DNA of 64,000 bases, taken from positions 48,254 to 112,253 of the forward strand of contig NZ_NHSH01000051.1 of assembly GCF_016653315.1 (NCBI RefSeq). Direction: 5' to 3'. The position numbers were made by a program, and so were the translations under genes. Positions 63,592-64,000 of the stretch are shown one piece after another. The notes below the pieces were generated by a model, which was given only the letters and a program-made list of their open reading frames with translations, was not told the DNA's origin and searched no databases. Origin of the DNA: Halochromatium roseum (GTDB lineage: Bacteria > Pseudomonadota > Gammaproteobacteria > Chromatiales > Chromatiaceae). Position 1 is the stretch's first letter; each line of letters opens with the position of its first letter.

Positions 63592-63783
63592 CTAAAGTGT
63601 GTAAGATAGGATAGTATTCATGCTAATTTTTTGCGATGCTTTTAATATTTCAATACCCGCAAGCTTCCCCTCAGCCGTTGTTTCAATATTAACTCCCTCT
63701 GCAATCTCAATAACTCCATCTGGCTCATCCTCGCCTAGTTTTAAGTATAGTGCATCAACTGATTCATCGTAGTGAACGTTCAT
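63592..63783 (-). CDS. DUF2283 family small protein
   Basis: 63 residues, complete: VHYDESVDALYLKL, then VIEIAEGVNIETTAEGKLAG and IEILKAS are typical of DUF2283. These tiny proteins often sit next to toxin-like partners such as DUF4258 or RelE-type genes, but none is adjacent here. The DNA is clearly more AT-rich than its surroundings, suggesting acquisition from another source. Function unknown. Confidence 0.85.
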   Translation of the reverse strand: MNVHYDESVDALYLKLGEDEPDGVIEIAEGVNIETTAEGKLAGIEILKASQKISMNTILSYTL

Positions 63784-63843
63784 CTGTTTTGCCTTTCTTC
63801 AGTGGATAATTTGGTGACCTAACACGAGAACAACAGAGACCCC

Positions 63844-64000
63844 GTGAACACCGCCTCGATCATCTCCAAGGTTTGGAGCTTCTGTCATACGCTGCGCGAC
63901 GACGGCGTTGGCTATGGCGACTACCTGGAGCAGCTCACCTATCTGATCTTCCTGAAGATGGCCGACGAGTACGCGCAGCCGCCCTACAACCGCGATATCG
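63844..64000 (+). CDS. hsdM: Type I restriction-modification methyltransferase subunit (3' part outside window)
   Basis: The first 52 residues from a GTG at 63844 (NTASIISKVWSFCHTLRDDG, then YGDYLEQLTYLIFLKMADEY) match the N-terminal helical domain of HsdM subunits (HsdM_N). The methyltransferase domain with its NPPF motif lies beyond the window. It signals that a type I restriction system, with hsdS and hsdR, probably follows. The gene is oriented away from the toxin-antitoxin relics. Confidence 0.88.
   Translation, partial: MNTASIISKVWSFCHTLRDDGVGYGDYLEQLTYLIFLKMADEYAQPPYNRDI

Overview
This window most likely comes from an anaerobic phototrophic gammaproteobacterium of the purple sulfur type (Chromatiaceae-like). 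The case rests on gene content: a membrane-bound [NiFe] hydrogenase with gene order small subunit, FeS protein, NrfD-type membrane subunit, large subunit; an oxygen-independent ubiquinone pair (UbiU/UbiV); multiheme cytochromes c; and a Ycf49-like protein otherwise typical of oxygenic phototrophs. Base composition is GC-rich, with AT-richer patches at about 7.44-7.9, 18.25-18.33 and 63.55-63.8 kb. No rRNA, tRNA or CRISPR array was seen.

Layout. 0-6 kb: the 3' part of a molybdopterin oxidoreductase, a Tat-exported solute-binding protein, a membrane diguanylate cyclase and an ATP-grasp-like protein. 6-10 kb: toxin-antitoxin genes and remnants around a DUF2499/DUF3593 fusion. 10-18 kb: housekeeping genes (HAD hydrolase, PEBP-like protein, zwf-gnd, glgX, NUDIX). 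18.5-24.6 kb: the hydrogenase operon with its maturation protease. 24.9-29.2 kb: an EHD/dynamin-like GTPase, an EF-hand-like protein and an HD-GYP phosphodiesterase. 29.3-32.5 kb: ubiV, ubiU and a YhcC-type radical SAM gene. 33.6-37.7 kb: a heptaheme cytochrome, a cytochrome b561-like subunit and an octaheme cytochrome, probably one electron-transfer module. 37.8-47.9 kb: two transporters, a DUF4914 P-loop protein with a possible kinase-like partner, and a coupled set of PEP-mutase-like enzyme, MurE-like ligase and anchored protein. 48-54 kb: a DUF368 protein, an AAA/PD-(D/E)XK protein, a broken fic gene and recD2. 54-64 kb: a K+ channel, an RND efflux pair, a patatin/Omp85 protein among toxin-antitoxin relics, and the start of hsdM.

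Function. The hydrogenase, heme module and molybdoenzyme are periplasmic or membrane redox systems that could exchange electrons with a quinone pool partly made by UbiU/UbiV. Two cyclic-di-GMP enzymes (GGDEF and HD-GYP) lie in the window. Both flanking accessory regions are decayed: at least seven gene remnants are visible. A second theme is short tandem repeats (9-22 bp units) at gene ends, in spacers and in linkers of otherwise conserved enzymes; one covers the stop codon of the hydrogenase small subunit. All calls come from reading the sequence; no database search was possible.
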